A DNA stretch of 64,000 nucleotides from an uncultured Aliivibrio sp. (GTDB lineage: Bacteria; Pseudomonadota; Gammaproteobacteria; Enterobacterales; Vibrionaceae): NCBI RefSeq assembly GCF_946479765.1, contig NZ_CAMLHO010000001.1, positions 124,001 through 188,000 of the forward strand, in the 5' to 3' direction. A program made the position numbers and the translations under genes. Shown piece after piece: positions 53,772 to 63,512 of this stretch. The stretch's first letter is position 1, and each line of letters begins with the position of its first letter. The notes beneath the pieces were generated by a model that was not told the origin of the DNA, made no database searches, and worked only from the letters and a program-made list of their open reading frames with translations.

Positions 53772-54752
53772 ATGTTTAAAGCATTAGTTCTGAATCAAGA
53801 AGAAAGAAATACCATTGCAGCAATTACTGAGATCGATGAATCTCAACTTCCTGAAGGTAATGTAAAAGTTGATGTTAGCTACTCTTCTCTTAACTACAAA
53901 GATGGCTTAGCAATTACTGGTAAAGGGCGCATTGTTCGTAACTTCCCAATGGTTCCAGGTATTGATTTAGCGGGTGTAGTATCTCACTCGGATGATGCTC
54001 GTTACCAAGCCGGCGATGAAGTGGTTCTAACTGGTTGGGGCGTAGGTGAAGGTCACTGGGGCGGCATGGCTGAAAAAGCGAGCCTAAATGGTGATTGGTT
54101 AGTTCCTATGCCAAAAGGCCTAGACGCTAAAAAAGTAATGGCAATCGGCACCGCTGGTTTTACTGCCATGCTATGTGTTCAAGCGATTGTTGATGCGGGG
54201 ATCAAACCAGAAGATGGAGAGATCCTAGTAACTGGAGCAAGTGGCGGTGTCGGTAGTGTATCTATCACTCTTCTTAACCAATTAGGTTATAAAGTTGCTG
54301 CGGTAACTGGCCGAGCTTCTGAAAATGGTGAGCTGCTTAAATCATTAGGCGCATCACGCATTGTTGAGCGTAGCGACCTAGAAGAACCAGCAAAACCATT
54401 AGAAAAACAACTATGGGCTGGCGCAATTGATACCGTTGGTAGCAAAGTACTGGCTAAAGTATTAGCACAAATTGATTACAACGGTGCGGTTGCAATGTGT
54501 GGTCTGGCAGGTGGTTTTGATTTGCCAACAACAGTAATGCCATTCATTTTACGTAATGTTCGCCTACAAGGTGTAGATTCAGTGATGTGTCCTCGTGAAA
54601 AACGCATCAAAGCATGGGAACAGCTGTCAACTCTTCTACCTGACTCATTCTATGCTCAAGCAACAAAAGAAGTAGCATTAGATGATGCGATTCAAGCAGC
54701 AGAAGACATTACAAACGGTAAAATCACAGGTCGTGTGGTAATCAAAATTTAG
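53772..54752 (+). CDS. acuI: Acrylyl-CoA reductase-like quinone oxidoreductase (AcuI/YhdH family)
   Basis: A 326-residue medium-chain dehydrogenase/reductase without the catalytic zinc ligands. The NADPH-binding motif reads VTGASGGVGSVSITLLNQLG (near residue 151). The N-terminal MFKALVLNQEE and the LNYKDGLAITGKG segment match YhdH/AcuI, which reduces acryloyl-CoA to propionyl-CoA. I chose the ATG at 53772, the family start. Whether it serves acrylate detoxification from DMSP or a general role is open. Confidence 0.88.
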   Translation: MFKALVLNQEERNTIAAITEIDESQLPEGNVKVDVSYSSLNYKDGLAITGKGRIVRNFPMVPGIDLAGVVSHSDDARYQAGDEVVLTGWGVGEGHWGGMAEKASLNGDWLVPMPKGLDAKKVMAIGTAGFTAMLCVQAIVDAGIKPEDGEILVTGASGGVGSVSITLLNQLGYKVAAVTGRASENGELLKSLGASRIVERSDLEEPAKPLEKQLWAGAIDTVGSKVLAKVLAQIDYNGAVAMCGLAGGFDLPTTVMPFILRNVRLQGVDSVMCPREKRIKAWEQLSTLLPDSFYAQATKEVALDDAIQAAEDITNGKITGRVVIKI

Positions 54753-54825
54753 TCTTATCAACTAAAAAATAATTTAACACTGAGCCCTACCTAGCTTAGC
54801 GTTAATGTGAAAACATCAGTAAACC

Positions 54826-54850
54826 AAGGCAGCCTAATCGCTGCCTTTTT
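54826..54850. terminator. Terminator after the acuI-type gene
   Basis: AAGGCAGC pairs with GCTGCCTT around a 6-base loop, followed by TTTTTCTT on the plus strand. It lies between convergent genes. Confidence 0.88.
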
Positions 54851-54870
54851 CTTATCTAAACAACAATAAA

Positions 54871-55812
54871 TTAAACGAACCCAATGTCTTCAATGCGTTT
54901 TTCTATTAACTTACCGCACTCTTCTTTTACGACACGTCGAAGCCAGGTTTGTGCTGGTGAAGAATCACAACGAGAATGCCAAATTAAAGAATAATCAAAC
55001 GGAGTAAATTCAAACGGTAAGGGTTTAATCACTAAGTCATAACGATCAGCCATTAAATAAGCAAGATCCGCAGGAACAGTGATCACTAATGGCATTTTAT
55101 CAACGATCGCTAATGCCGCTTCTAAATGGTACGCCCTCAATACTTGTCTTCTTTCTCTTTGCCCTAATAACGCATTATCCAATAACGCTTTTACCCCATC
55201 GCTAATCGCAATCATGGCGTGAGGTAATAATAAATAATCATCTAAGGTTAAACGAACACCTGCAAGTGGGTGGTTTTTAGAAAGCAGGCACAATACCCCT
55301 ACTTGCCCTAATACCTCTTGCTTCAATGGCGTCACCGATCCAATAGGACGACAGATCGCCATATCCACTTTTTCAGTACTTAATTGTTTAAACAAGTTTT
55401 CATGATTTAGAGAAGTGAATTCCAATGAAATATTCGGTGCTTGCTCATAAATCTTAGGTAACGCGTAAGGTAAGATGGTTTGCATTGCGTAGTCAGTAGT
55501 TGCAATCAAAAAGTGTTGATCGCAATGCATCGGAGTAAAGTCACTTGGGGTGAGCAATTGACGAAGCGACTCTAAAGGTTGATTAATTTGAGCATTAATC
55601 TCCAATGCTTTTTGTGTGGGAACTAAATGCTGGCCCTGACGAGTAAATAATGGATCACCAAGTAAGTCACGTAATCGGCCTAATACACGACTCATTGCCG
55701 ATTGACTCAAATTCAATCGGATCGCCGCTTGGCTTACGCTGTTTTCTTCTAGTAATACTTTTAAGGCAATGAGTAAATTTAAATCACGACGATAAACTTC
55801 TTCGAGTTCCAT
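54871..55812 (-). CDS. LysR family transcriptional regulator
   Basis: A 313-residue regulator. The N-terminal winged helix (DLNLLIALKVLLEENSVSQAAIRLNLSQSAMSRVLGRLR, given in part as the helix-turn-helix SQAAIRLNLSQSAMSRVLG) precedes an effector domain typical of LysR. It resembles the LeuO/YafC-like or NodD-type group with the TQKALEINAQI linker. It is convergent with the acuI-type gene, so its target cannot be deduced from position. Confidence 0.87.
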   Translation of the reverse strand: MELEEVYRRDLNLLIALKVLLEENSVSQAAIRLNLSQSAMSRVLGRLRDLLGDPLFTRQGQHLVPTQKALEINAQINQPLESLRQLLTPSDFTPMHCDQHFLIATTDYAMQTILPYALPKIYEQAPNISLEFTSLNHENLFKQLSTEKVDMAICRPIGSVTPLKQEVLGQVGVLCLLSKNHPLAGVRLTLDDYLLLPHAMIAISDGVKALLDNALLGQRERRQVLRAYHLEAALAIVDKMPLVITVPADLAYLMADRYDLVIKPLPFEFTPFDYSLIWHSRCDSSPAQTWLRRVVKEECGKLIEKRIEDIGFV

Positions 55813-55877
55813 TATCTAAACCTATATCTGAAATAACCTAAACGGTTTTTATTAGTGTAACGGTTTTTAAGATAAAA

Positions 55878-55915
55878 AAAATCCCGCAATTTATACACTT
55901 CTTAATTTGGGATTA
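55878..55915 (-). terminator. Probable terminator of the 63-residue gene
   Basis: On the minus strand AATCCC pairs with GGGATT, with inner A/T pairing, followed by eight T. It lies 63 bases after the stop of the small membrane gene. Confidence 0.6.
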
Positions 55916-55978
55916 AGAATGATAAAGAGACGGGAAAGCTAGAGCGTGTGTGTTATCTGTTATTGTATTCATTTTGAG

Positions 55979-56170
55979 TTAGTAATCTTGCTCTTCTGCT
56001 GCTTCACTTTCTGACCATGTTTTTAGTTCGATAGTAAGTGCAACCATAACGGAGGCAAGGCTAATTAAAGGGAAAAGGTTAATGTTTTCTGGTGTACGCA
56101 GAACTAGTGAGCAAATCGTAACAAAGCAAAGAACACAATAAATAGTTAAGCGATCTATTTGAGTAAGCAT
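55979..56170 (-). CDS. Small membrane protein of unknown function (63 residues)
   Basis: Not recognised. It has two predicted membrane helices (about residues 8-24 and 30-48) and an acidic C-terminal tail (ELKTWSESEAAEEQDY). It is divergent from tusA and has its own terminator. The ATG at 56170 follows AAGGATCGCC, a good ribosome-binding site. Confidence 0.65.
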   Translation of the reverse strand: MLTQIDRLTIYCVLCFVTICSLVLRTPENINLFPLISLASVMVALTIELKTWSESEAAEEQDY

Positions 56171-56353
56171 AATGGCGATCCTTCTATTACTTTCTTTCTA
56201 TGACCAAGAACATTTAAAACAATACGTTAACCATTCGATGTTAATGCATTGTTAATAAATAAATTACTCTCTTTTCAGTTCTTTGCCAATGTGTATTGAT
56301 TATTTTTTTTACAGCAGTATGATCTTGGTCGCCTTTAATTGTAAAGAGATACA

Positions 56354-56608
56354 ATGATGACCATCAACTTTGATACAGCAACCCAAACACTAGAAGCGGA
56401 AGGCTTACGCTGCCCTGAGCCTGTCATGATGGTTAGAAAAACAATCCGACAGATGCAAGATGGTGAGACTCTACTAATTAAAGCAGACGATCCATCAACG
56501 ACTCGTGACATCCCAAGCTTTTGCCGTTTTATGGATCATGAGTTACTTGCAGAAGACACAGATACGCTCCCTTATCGATTTTTAATCCGCAAAGGGCTTC
56601 CAGCTTAA
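56354..56608 (+). CDS. tusA: Sulfur carrier protein TusA
   Basis: An 84-residue protein of the TusA/SirA family. The N-terminal signature [20 protein letters not shown] holds the catalytic Cys (near residue 20) that accepts persulfide from IscS and passes it on for 2-thiouridine in tRNA. The Pro-rich CPEP motif and the length are typical. It is a single gene with a strong terminator. Confidence 0.95.
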   Translation: MMTINFDTATQTLEAEGLRCPEPVMMVRKTIRQMQDGETLLIKADDPSTTRDIPSFCRFMDHELLAEDTDTLPYRFLIRKGLPA

Positions 56609-56654
56609 AAATAGAATAAAGGCGACCAATGTGGTCGCCTTTATTCTATTTTTC
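56606..56654. terminator. Bidirectional terminator after tusA
   Basis: A long palindrome: AAAATAGAATAAAGGCGACC and its complement around AATGT. It serves tusA on plus and the 83-residue gene on minus. Confidence 0.92.
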
Positions 56655-56678
56655 ATTATAAACAAACAGCTACTGCGT

Positions 56679-56930
56679 TTATGTGCTGATATCTCGAACT
56701 TGCTTCTGGATGCTTTCTATTTCGTGCTGCAAATTACGCATTTCTTTTTTCATTGGTAATACATAGTGAACTCGAACCCAAGCATCAACAGACAGTCCTG
56801 TTGTCACAATGGCTCCAACCACCATAGGTACCCACATATCTGTTAGTACCATACCCAATAAATTAAGCGCTAATGCCACAGTAAATAGATAACATTGACT
56901 TTGCGGTGAGATAGCTAAAAAACGAGTCAT
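56679..56930 (-). CDS. Small membrane protein with coiled-coil tail (83 residues)
   Basis: Not recognised. Two predicted membrane helices (about residues 14-31 and 33-50) are followed by a C-terminal coiled coil (MKKEMRNLQHEIESIQKQVRDI). It is convergent with tusA. The ATG at 56930 follows AGGAGC. The product may form oligomers in the inner membrane; no function can be assigned. Confidence 0.7.
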   Translation of the reverse strand: MTRFLAISPQSQCYLFTVALALNLLGMVLTDMWVPMVVGAIVTTGLSVDAWVRVHYVLPMKKEMRNLQHEIESIQKQVRDIST

Positions 56931-57082
56931 GATAAGCTCCTATCCTTTAAAGAAACATCTACCAATACAACTAATTCTAGCTCTAGATTATCACCTCTAC
57001 ACCAAAACCTATGTGTCTAGTATCACACTCTTATTCTGATGTGATTAAACTTTGATGACACAAGAAATAGAGCTTAAAAACG

Positions 57083-58714
57083 CTATTCTCCGGTATAAAC
57101 AACCATTACTTTATCAATTCCATTTTTATGTATAACAGCATAGTAAGGTTCCTGATTAATCACTTGGATCTCACCTTGAGAAACAGAGGAGTGATCCCCT
57201 CTAAAAGTAAGCAGCGTCTTCCAATGAGCTGATAGTGACCAATGTTGCCCTGTCATATCATCCCAATTCATCACACTATACCGATCACCAGCCTTGCCGC
57301 TTTCATCGCCATACCACACAAAAATACTTCCTTTAGATAATAACAATGCTGAGGCCGCATCACGATATTGAGCGTAATTATCCGAACTTAACTCTGGTTT
57401 TCTCTCTTTACCAAACCAGGTTAGTGCCGATAAAGGGTTCTCTATCGATGTATCAAACTGGTGACTTAATGACGTTAAACACTTTTTTTCAGTTAAATTA
57501 ATTGGACGAACTTGAGGAATAAAGTGATTATTATTCTCTAAATCAATCACCAAAAATGAAGCATCTTCAAACGCTTTGTATTGATTGTCTTTTTTCCATT
57601 CTTCAAAAACTTTACTACCGGTTTGTTCTAATTGTTCAATTAACGGTGGAGTAGATTGAGACAGAACAACCCCATCAATACCAAATTTAGCGATCCAGGT
57701 TGTGATCCATCCGGTTAATAATTCATTCTTATTATCACTGACCTGAGTAACCGCCGTTATTGGTTTATTAGTAAAGAACGTTGGCGTTGTCACATCAATA
57801 GAACCATCAAACCAAGCTTCAGACCACCACTGTGGGATCTCGCCTTTTTCATTTTTAAAGTCATCAAGGTAGTTTGTCAGGTTTTGGCCTTCTTTAGGAT
57901 GCCAGTCACTCCAATAACTCGGAAGATTTTTATCGGAGTTTGGTTGAATGCCAAACTGTTGTAGATCAGATAAACTCGGTTGGGATGGCGTGCTATCGAT
58001 ACTCCACACCACTCTCATTCCTAGTTGGTGCGCTAAATCAACGAGGGCTTTCATCTCTTGCTCGCTACCCATATTAGTATCAAGCTGAGTCCAATCCAAG
58101 GTTGCACCGCCTGCATATGGATATTCTGGTGTATTACCATCTTTACCAGGAAGCCAACCATGTACTTGCTCTAATGGTGTCGAAATCCACAATACATCAA
58201 CACCTAACTCAGCCAAATAATCTAGTTTTTTGGTTAAGCCTGCAATATCGCCACCTTTAAAGCCTTGAGCTGATGCCTGACGACCATAACTATGGTCATT
58301 CCAACTGTTACCGTTATAAAAACGATCGGTGGCGATATGATAAAATGTCGCGTTCTGCCATTGGAAATCAATCTTCTCTTCTGTTGATTCCGATACCGCT
58401 CTTGATTCTAATAATAACAAACCACCACTATGACGACTTGGTGTTAACGTTATTTGCCCATCTTTTACCTGAGCAATATTGCCAGAATAAGCATCAGTAA
58501 CCACCTCGCCTTCAGACCACAAATCAGAAACAGTTACCGTAACAGGTCGTATTCCTAATGAAGGGCATACCACTTCTTTATTAACAGATTGATTCGATGA
58601 AGTAAGCTCAGTGGTGATAGAAGCGTTTGAATTATCCGTAGATGGTAACGAGGTACTTTGACACCCGACCAAAAAAGAAAGAGAGATAAATGTTGCACAC
58701 ACAGATAATTTCAT
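57083..58714 (-). CDS. MalS-like GH13 lipoprotein lacking catalytic residues (probable pseudo-amylase)
   Basis: A 543-residue lipoprotein. The signal peptide ends in the lipobox LVGC (Cys18), so it is lipid-anchored in the envelope. The N-terminal part of the alpha-amylase barrel matches periplasmic MalS (FYHIATDRFYNGNSWNDHSYGR, given in part; FKGGDIAGLTKKLDYL; LWISTPLEQVHGW). The catalytic regions are altered. Region I reads VVWSIDSTPS instead of DVVxNH. Region II reads GIDGVVLSQ instead of GxRxD. Region III reads LVIDLENN, with no clear Glu after Gly. Hydrolase activity is therefore doubtful. The ATG at 58714 is chosen because it starts the signal peptide; a TTG 36 bases upstream is less likely. 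Confidence 0.85.
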   Translation of the reverse strand: MKLSVCATFISLSFLVGCQSTSLPSTDNSNASITTELTSSNQSVNKEVVCPSLGIRPVTVTVSDLWSEGEVVTDAYSGNIAQVKDGQITLTPSRHSGGLLLLESRAVSESTEEKIDFQWQNATFYHIATDRFYNGNSWNDHSYGRQASAQGFKGGDIAGLTKKLDYLAELGVDVLWISTPLEQVHGWLPGKDGNTPEYPYAGGATLDWTQLDTNMGSEQEMKALVDLAHQLGMRVVWSIDSTPSQPSLSDLQQFGIQPNSDKNLPSYWSDWHPKEGQNLTNYLDDFKNEKGEIPQWWSEAWFDGSIDVTTPTFFTNKPITAVTQVSDNKNELLTGWITTWIAKFGIDGVVLSQSTPPLIEQLEQTGSKVFEEWKKDNQYKAFEDASFLVIDLENNNHFIPQVRPINLTEKKCLTSLSHQFDTSIENPLSALTWFGKERKPELSSDNYAQYRDAASALLLSKGSIFVWYGDESGKAGDRYSVMNWDDMTGQHWSLSAHWKTLLTFRGDHSSVSQGEIQVINQEPYYAVIHKNGIDKVMVVYTGE

Positions 58715-58812
58715 CGAAATCAGCAGCCTAATAAAAGAGAAGAGAGCCAATTGTAGACACTGTTATGAATATAATTAACCTCTAATTTACGAAAATACGA
58801 TATTTTGACAAA

Positions 58813-58842
58813 AAAATACCCCGCAAAGGCGAGGTATTTTAT
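58813..58842 (-). terminator. Terminator of glyQS
   Basis: On the minus strand ATACCTCGC pairs with GCGGGGTAT (one G-U) around CTTT, followed by seven T. It lies 17 bases after the glyS stop. Confidence 0.92.
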
Positions 58843-58858
58843 TAAATAAGGCTATTTC

Positions 58859-60940
58859 TTATTTTTGAAGAAGAGAAATATCAGCAATATCTAAGAATAA
58901 GTTACGTAGCTTGTTAAGCAATGTTAGACGGTTAATTTTAAGCGCTTCATCATCAGCCATAACCATAACACCGTCAAAGAAGGCATCAACAGGTTCACGT
59001 AGCTCAGCTAGGCGGCTTAATGCTTCTTGATAATTACCAGCAATAAATACAGGTTCTAGTGCTTCAGCTAGGATCTCAACTTTCTTAGCCAATACTTTCT
59101 CTGCATCTTCTTGTAGAAGAGCTAGATCGATTTCTTGAGCCAGTTCACCATCGAATTTCGCAAGGATATTACCTACACGCTTATTCGCAGCCGCTAGAGA
59201 TTCAGCAGCGTCTAGTTCACGGAAGTGAGATACCGCTTTCACACGCTTATCAAAATCAGCAGGCTTCGTCGGACGACGAGCTAGTACCGCTTGGATGATG
59301 TCTACGCTGAAACCTTCATCTTGGTACCATGCACGGAAACGACCTAGCATGAAATCAATCACGTCAGTGTCTACATTTGCATTCGTTAGCTTAGTTGACC
59401 CATCTTCTAGAGCAAATAGAGACTGCGCTTTAGCCACTAAATCAACTAGGTCTAAGTTGTAATCTTTTTCAACGATGATTCGTAGGATACCCAGTGCAGC
59501 ACGACGAAGTGCAAATGGATCAGAGCCTTTTGGTGCTTGACCAATGCCGAAGATACCCACAAGTGTATCTAGTTTATCTGCCATTGCTACTGATGCAGAT
59601 ACATCAGTACTTGGTAGATCATCACCAGCGAAACGAGGCATGTATTGCTCGTAAAGCGCTAATGCAACTTGTGCATCTTCACCATCGTGAGTTGCATAGT
59701 GCATACCCATAACACCTTGAGTATCTGTAAATTCAAATACCATTGATGTCATTAAGTCACACTTAGCTAAAAGACCAGCACGTTGAGATTTCTCAACATC
59801 CGCACCGATTTGCTCAGCGATGTAGCCAGCAAGCTCAGTAATACGGTCTGTTTTGTCTTTAATTGTGCCCAATTGCTTTTGGAAGATAGCTTGCTCTAGT
59901 TCAGGCAGACGGTCGATAAGCGGACGCTTACGGTCTGTATTGAAGAAGAACTCAGCATCAGCAAGACGCGGACGAACCACTTTCTCATTACCTTCGATAA
60001 TGTGACGAGGCTCTTTAGATTCGATGTTAGTAACAAAGATGAAGTTAGGAAGTAGGTTCTTCTCTTGATCATATACTGGGAAGTACTTTTGATCGCCCTT
60101 CATTGTGTAAACTAGCGCTTCAGACGGAACGTTTAAGAACTCTTGTTCGAACTTAGCGGTTAATACCACAGGCCATTCAACTAGAGACGTTACTTCTTCA
60201 ACTAACTCGTCTTCTAGATCCGCAATACCGCCAACCGCTTCTGCTGCTTTTTTAGCACCAGCAAGGATGATCGCTTTACGCGCATCGTAGTCAGCCATTA
60301 CTTTACCGCGCTCTTCTAAGATCGCAGGGTATTGGTCAGCAGAATCAATCGTAAAATCGCTTTCACCCATGAAACGGTGACCACGGATAGTACGAGCAGA
60401 AGCAACACCTAGGATAGTACCTTCAACTAATTCATCACCTAATAGGATAGTCAGTGTTTTCACTGGACGAATAAATTGAATGTCAGAGTTACCCCAACGC
60501 ATTGCTTTAGGAATTGGTAAGCCAGCGAGTGCTTTTGCTGCTAATTCAACAACAATTTCTTGTACCGGTTGGCCTTTAACTGCTTCTTTATGAAGTAGCC
60601 ATTCGCCTTTGTCTGTTTTTAGGCGCTCAGCCTGCTCAACCGTAATACCGTTACCACGAGCCCAGCCTTGAGCTGCTTTAGTCGGATTACCGTCAGCATC
60701 AAATGCAGACGCGATAGCTGGACCACGTTTTTCAACGATTTTGTCTGCTTGGCCTTCATCTAATTCAGCGATTTTAAGCGCTAAACGACGAGGAGTTGCG
60801 TACCATTTAATGCCTTGGTGTGCTAAATCAGCCGCTTTAAGACCTGCTTCAAAGTTAGCAGCAAATGCTTCAGCTAATGAACGAAGTGCTTTTGGTGGAA
60901 GCTCTTCAGTACCTAATTCGATTAGAAAATTCTTCGCCAT
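58859..60940 (-). CDS. glyS: Glycyl-tRNA synthetase beta subunit GlyS
   Basis: A 693-residue beta subunit of the alpha2beta2 bacterial glycyl-tRNA synthetase, responsible for tRNA recognition. The N-terminal [20 protein letters not shown] (in part), [24 protein letters not shown] (in part) and the HD-domain region [35 protein letters not shown] (in part) are typical. A C-terminal DALR-like anticodon-binding domain ends the protein. It starts 2 bases after glyQ. Confidence 0.97.
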   Translation of the reverse strand: MAKNFLIELGTEELPPKALRSLAEAFAANFEAGLKAADLAHQGIKWYATPRRLALKIAELDEGQADKIVEKRGPAIASAFDADGNPTKAAQGWARGNGITVEQAERLKTDKGEWLLHKEAVKGQPVQEIVVELAAKALAGLPIPKAMRWGNSDIQFIRPVKTLTILLGDELVEGTILGVASARTIRGHRFMGESDFTIDSADQYPAILEERGKVMADYDARKAIILAGAKKAAEAVGGIADLEDELVEEVTSLVEWPVVLTAKFEQEFLNVPSEALVYTMKGDQKYFPVYDQEKNLLPNFIFVTNIESKEPRHIIEGNEKVVRPRLADAEFFFNTDRKRPLIDRLPELEQAIFQKQLGTIKDKTDRITELAGYIAEQIGADVEKSQRAGLLAKCDLMTSMVFEFTDTQGVMGMHYATHDGEDAQVALALYEQYMPRFAGDDLPSTDVSASVAMADKLDTLVGIFGIGQAPKGSDPFALRRAALGILRIIVEKDYNLDLVDLVAKAQSLFALEDGSTKLTNANVDTDVIDFMLGRFRAWYQDEGFSVDIIQAVLARRPTKPADFDKRVKAVSHFRELDAAESLAAANKRVGNILAKFDGELAQEIDLALLQEDAEKVLAKKVEILAEALEPVFIAGNYQEALSRLAELREPVDAFFDGVMVMADDEALKINRLTLLNKLRNLFLDIADISLLQK

Positions 60941-60942
60941 GA

Positions 60943-61875
60943 TTACTTCTCCTCAGTTGCTGTCGGTTTATTAGAACGACACATAGGGAAGCCTAGCGCT
61001 TCACGTGATGCATAGTATGCTTCTGCAACCGATTTAGTTAGGTTACGAATACGAAGAATGTAACGCTGACGCTCAGTTACTGAGATCGCTTTACGAGCAT
61101 CTAACAGGTTAAATGCATGACCTGCTTTTAGAATGCGCTCGTACGCTGGAAGAGGTAGCGGCTTTTCAAGCTCAAGCAATTCTTTACACTCTTTCTCACA
61201 CTGATCGAAGAAACCAAATAGGAAATCAACGTCTGCGTGTTCAAAGTTGTAAGTCGATTGCTCAACTTCGTTTTGGTGGAAGATATCACCGTAAGTAACC
61301 ACACCTTGAGGGCCATGGTTCCATACAAGATCGTAAACAGAATCTACTTCTTGAATGTACATAGCAAGACGTTCGATACCGTAAGTGATTTCACCAGTAA
61401 CAGGTTTACACTCAAGACCACCCACTTGTTGGAAGTAAGTAAATTGCGTTACTTCCATGCCGTTTAGCCAGATTTCCCAGCCTAGGCCCCAAGCGCCCAA
61501 TGTTGGGTTTTCCCAGTTGTCTTCTACGAAACGAATATCATGAACAAGTGGATCGATACCAAGCACTTCTAAAGAACCTAAGTACAGCTCTTGAATATTA
61601 TCTGGAGAAGGCTTTAACGCTACCTGAAATTGATAGTAGTGCTGCAGACGGTTAGGGTTTTCACCATAACGGCCATCCGTAGGACGACGAGATGGTTGAA
61701 CATAAGCGGTAGCCATTGGCTCTGGGCCAAGCGCTCGCAGACATGTCATTGGGTGAGATGTACCTGCGCCCACTTCCATATCTAATGGCTGTACAATCGT
61801 ACAACCCTGTTGTGCCCAATAATCCTGCAGCGCGAGGATCATTCCCTGGAAGGTTTTGATATCGTATTTTTGCAT
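60943..61875 (-). CDS. glyQ: Glycyl-tRNA synthetase alpha subunit GlyQ
   Basis: A 310-residue class II catalytic subunit that makes glycyl-adenylate. Conserved blocks are [27 protein letters not shown] (in part), [19 protein letters not shown] (motif 2) and [15 protein letters not shown] with [15 protein letters not shown] (motif 3). Length and order with glyS are as in E. coli. Confidence 0.98.
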   Translation of the reverse strand: MQKYDIKTFQGMILALQDYWAQQGCTIVQPLDMEVGAGTSHPMTCLRALGPEPMATAYVQPSRRPTDGRYGENPNRLQHYYQFQVALKPSPDNIQELYLGSLEVLGIDPLVHDIRFVEDNWENPTLGAWGLGWEIWLNGMEVTQFTYFQQVGGLECKPVTGEITYGIERLAMYIQEVDSVYDLVWNHGPQGVVTYGDIFHQNEVEQSTYNFEHADVDFLFGFFDQCEKECKELLELEKPLPLPAYERILKAGHAFNLLDARKAISVTERQRYILRIRNLTKSVAEAYYASREALGFPMCRSNKPTATEEK

Positions 61876-62093
61876 AATTTAATTCGCGCGATGGTTGATA
61901 AATATAACCAAGAAGTATACCTCGCTGACCCCTCCGGGAGTAGCAAAAATAAGCACTTTATGAAAATTCACTTTGAGTTTATGGTCTAAGTAATAAAATA
62001 AGGGCTTATCTTGGCTCTTTATCTCTGTTTGGTGTTGAGGTATGTTGTTAAAACAATCAATACATCCACTCTCTAATTATCACGGTAGTCGTA

Positions 62094-63341
62094 ATGAAGT
62101 TTACTCAATTTGGCGAAAAATTTACTCGTTACAGCGGGATCACCCAGTTAATGGATGATTTAAATGATGGCTTGCGTACCCCAGGTGCAATCATGCTCGG
62201 TGGCGGTAATCCTGCGGGCATTCCAGCTATGCTCGACTACTTTAAAGATGCCTCACAAAAAATGCTCGATTCGGGTGAGCTGATCGCAGCCATGGCAAAT
62301 TATGACGGTCCACAGGGCAAAGACAGCTTTGTTAGAGCCTTAGCTAAGCTACTTAAAGAGACCTATGGTTGGAACATAAGTTCCAAAAACATCAGCTTAA
62401 CCAATGGCTCCCAAAGTGCGTTTTTTAGCTTATTCAATTTATTAGCGGGTACTTATTCTGATGGTTCTAAAAAGAAAATTTTATTGCCTCTGACACCTGA
62501 ATACATTGGTTATGCGGATTCTGAATTAGAAGTTGATAGCTTTATTTCTTACCGTCCAGAAATTGAATTACTCGATAATGGTCTGTTCAAATACCATGTT
62601 GATTTTAGTCAACTGAAAGTTGATGACTCGGTTGGCGCTATCTGTATTTCTCGTCCAACAAATCCAACAGGTAATGTGATCACCGACGATGAAGTGATTA
62701 AACTGGATAAATTGGCACGCGATAATAATATTCCATTAATTCTCGATAATGCTTATGGCACCCCTTTCCCAAATATTATCTTTGAAGAAGTCACTCCATT
62801 TTGGAATGAAAACACCATTCTATGTATGAGCCTTTCTAAATTAGGTTTACCGGGCTTACGCTGTGGCATTGTGATTGCCAATGAAAAAATGACGGAAGCG
62901 ATGACCAATTTAAACGGCATTATCAGTTTAGCGCCGGGAAGTATGGGACCAGCTATTGGTTTGCACATGATTGAGTCGGGTGATTTATTGCGTTTAAGTG
63001 AAGACGTAATTCAACCCTTCTACCGTCATAAATCTCAAGCTGCCGTTAAGATGCTACAAACGGCGATTACCGATCCTCGTTTTCGTATTCATAAACCTGA
63101 AGGCGCGATTTTCTTGTGGCTATGGTTTGATGAACTGCCAATCACAACCATGGAACTGTACAAACGCTTGAAAGCTCGCGGTGTCTTAATTGTCCCTGGG
63201 GAATACTTCTTTATTGGCCAAGATGACAGCTGGGATCATGCTCATCAATGTTTACGTATGAACTATGTACAAGATGAAGTCATGATGCAAAAAGGCATCG
63301 ATATCATTGCAGAAGAAGTGCTGAAGGCGTATTCAGAGTAA
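62094..63341 (+). CDS. avtA: Valine-pyruvate aminotransferase AvtA
   Basis: A 415-residue PLP enzyme of fold type I that transfers the amino group of valine to pyruvate, giving alanine. The PLP Lys is in SLSKLGLPGLRCG. Other class I/II aminotransferase motifs are NYDGPQGK, SRPTNPTGNVI and DNAYGTPFP, and the sequence follows E. coli AvtA closely from the first residue (FGEKFTRYSGITQLMDDLNDG, in part). It is divergent from glyQ. Confidence 0.95.
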   Translation: MKFTQFGEKFTRYSGITQLMDDLNDGLRTPGAIMLGGGNPAGIPAMLDYFKDASQKMLDSGELIAAMANYDGPQGKDSFVRALAKLLKETYGWNISSKNISLTNGSQSAFFSLFNLLAGTYSDGSKKKILLPLTPEYIGYADSELEVDSFISYRPEIELLDNGLFKYHVDFSQLKVDDSVGAICISRPTNPTGNVITDDEVIKLDKLARDNNIPLILDNAYGTPFPNIIFEEVTPFWNENTILCMSLSKLGLPGLRCGIVIANEKMTEAMTNLNGIISLAPGSMGPAIGLHMIESGDLLRLSEDVIQPFYRHKSQAAVKMLQTAITDPRFRIHKPEGAIFLWLWFDELPITTMELYKRLKARGVLIVPGEYFFIGQDDSWDHAHQCLRMNYVQDEVMMQKGIDIIAEEVLKAYSE

Positions 63342-63346
63342 ATAAA

Positions 63347-63372
63347 AAGCACCGCTAATTAGCAGTGCTTCT
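63347..63372 (+). terminator. Possible terminator after avtA
   Basis: AAGCAC with GTGCTT plus an inner GCTAATTAGC palindrome, close to the stop codon. The T run is interrupted, so strength is uncertain. Confidence 0.5.
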
Positions 63373-63407
63373 TAATATTCAACTTAAGCATTTATGATTC
63401 TAGATGA

Positions 63408-63492
63408 AGTCAGTTCGTTCTAATTCAAGAAGAAGGCGCGGAGCTTATGAACATAAGTGAGCACCTTCGACGCAGAAGTAGGACTAACTGGC
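63408..63492. repeat. ERIC-like imperfect palindromic repeat
   Basis: An 85-base imperfect palindrome: GTCAGTT...TAACTGGC at the ends and GGAGCTTATG-AA-CATAAGTGAGC at the centre. The central part resembles the core of ERIC/IRU elements (GGAGCTTAC..GTAAGTGAC) known from enterobacteria and Vibrio. It lies between avtA and gyrB. Confidence 0.5.
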
Positions 63493-63512
63493 AAAATATA
63501 GAATTATAAAAT

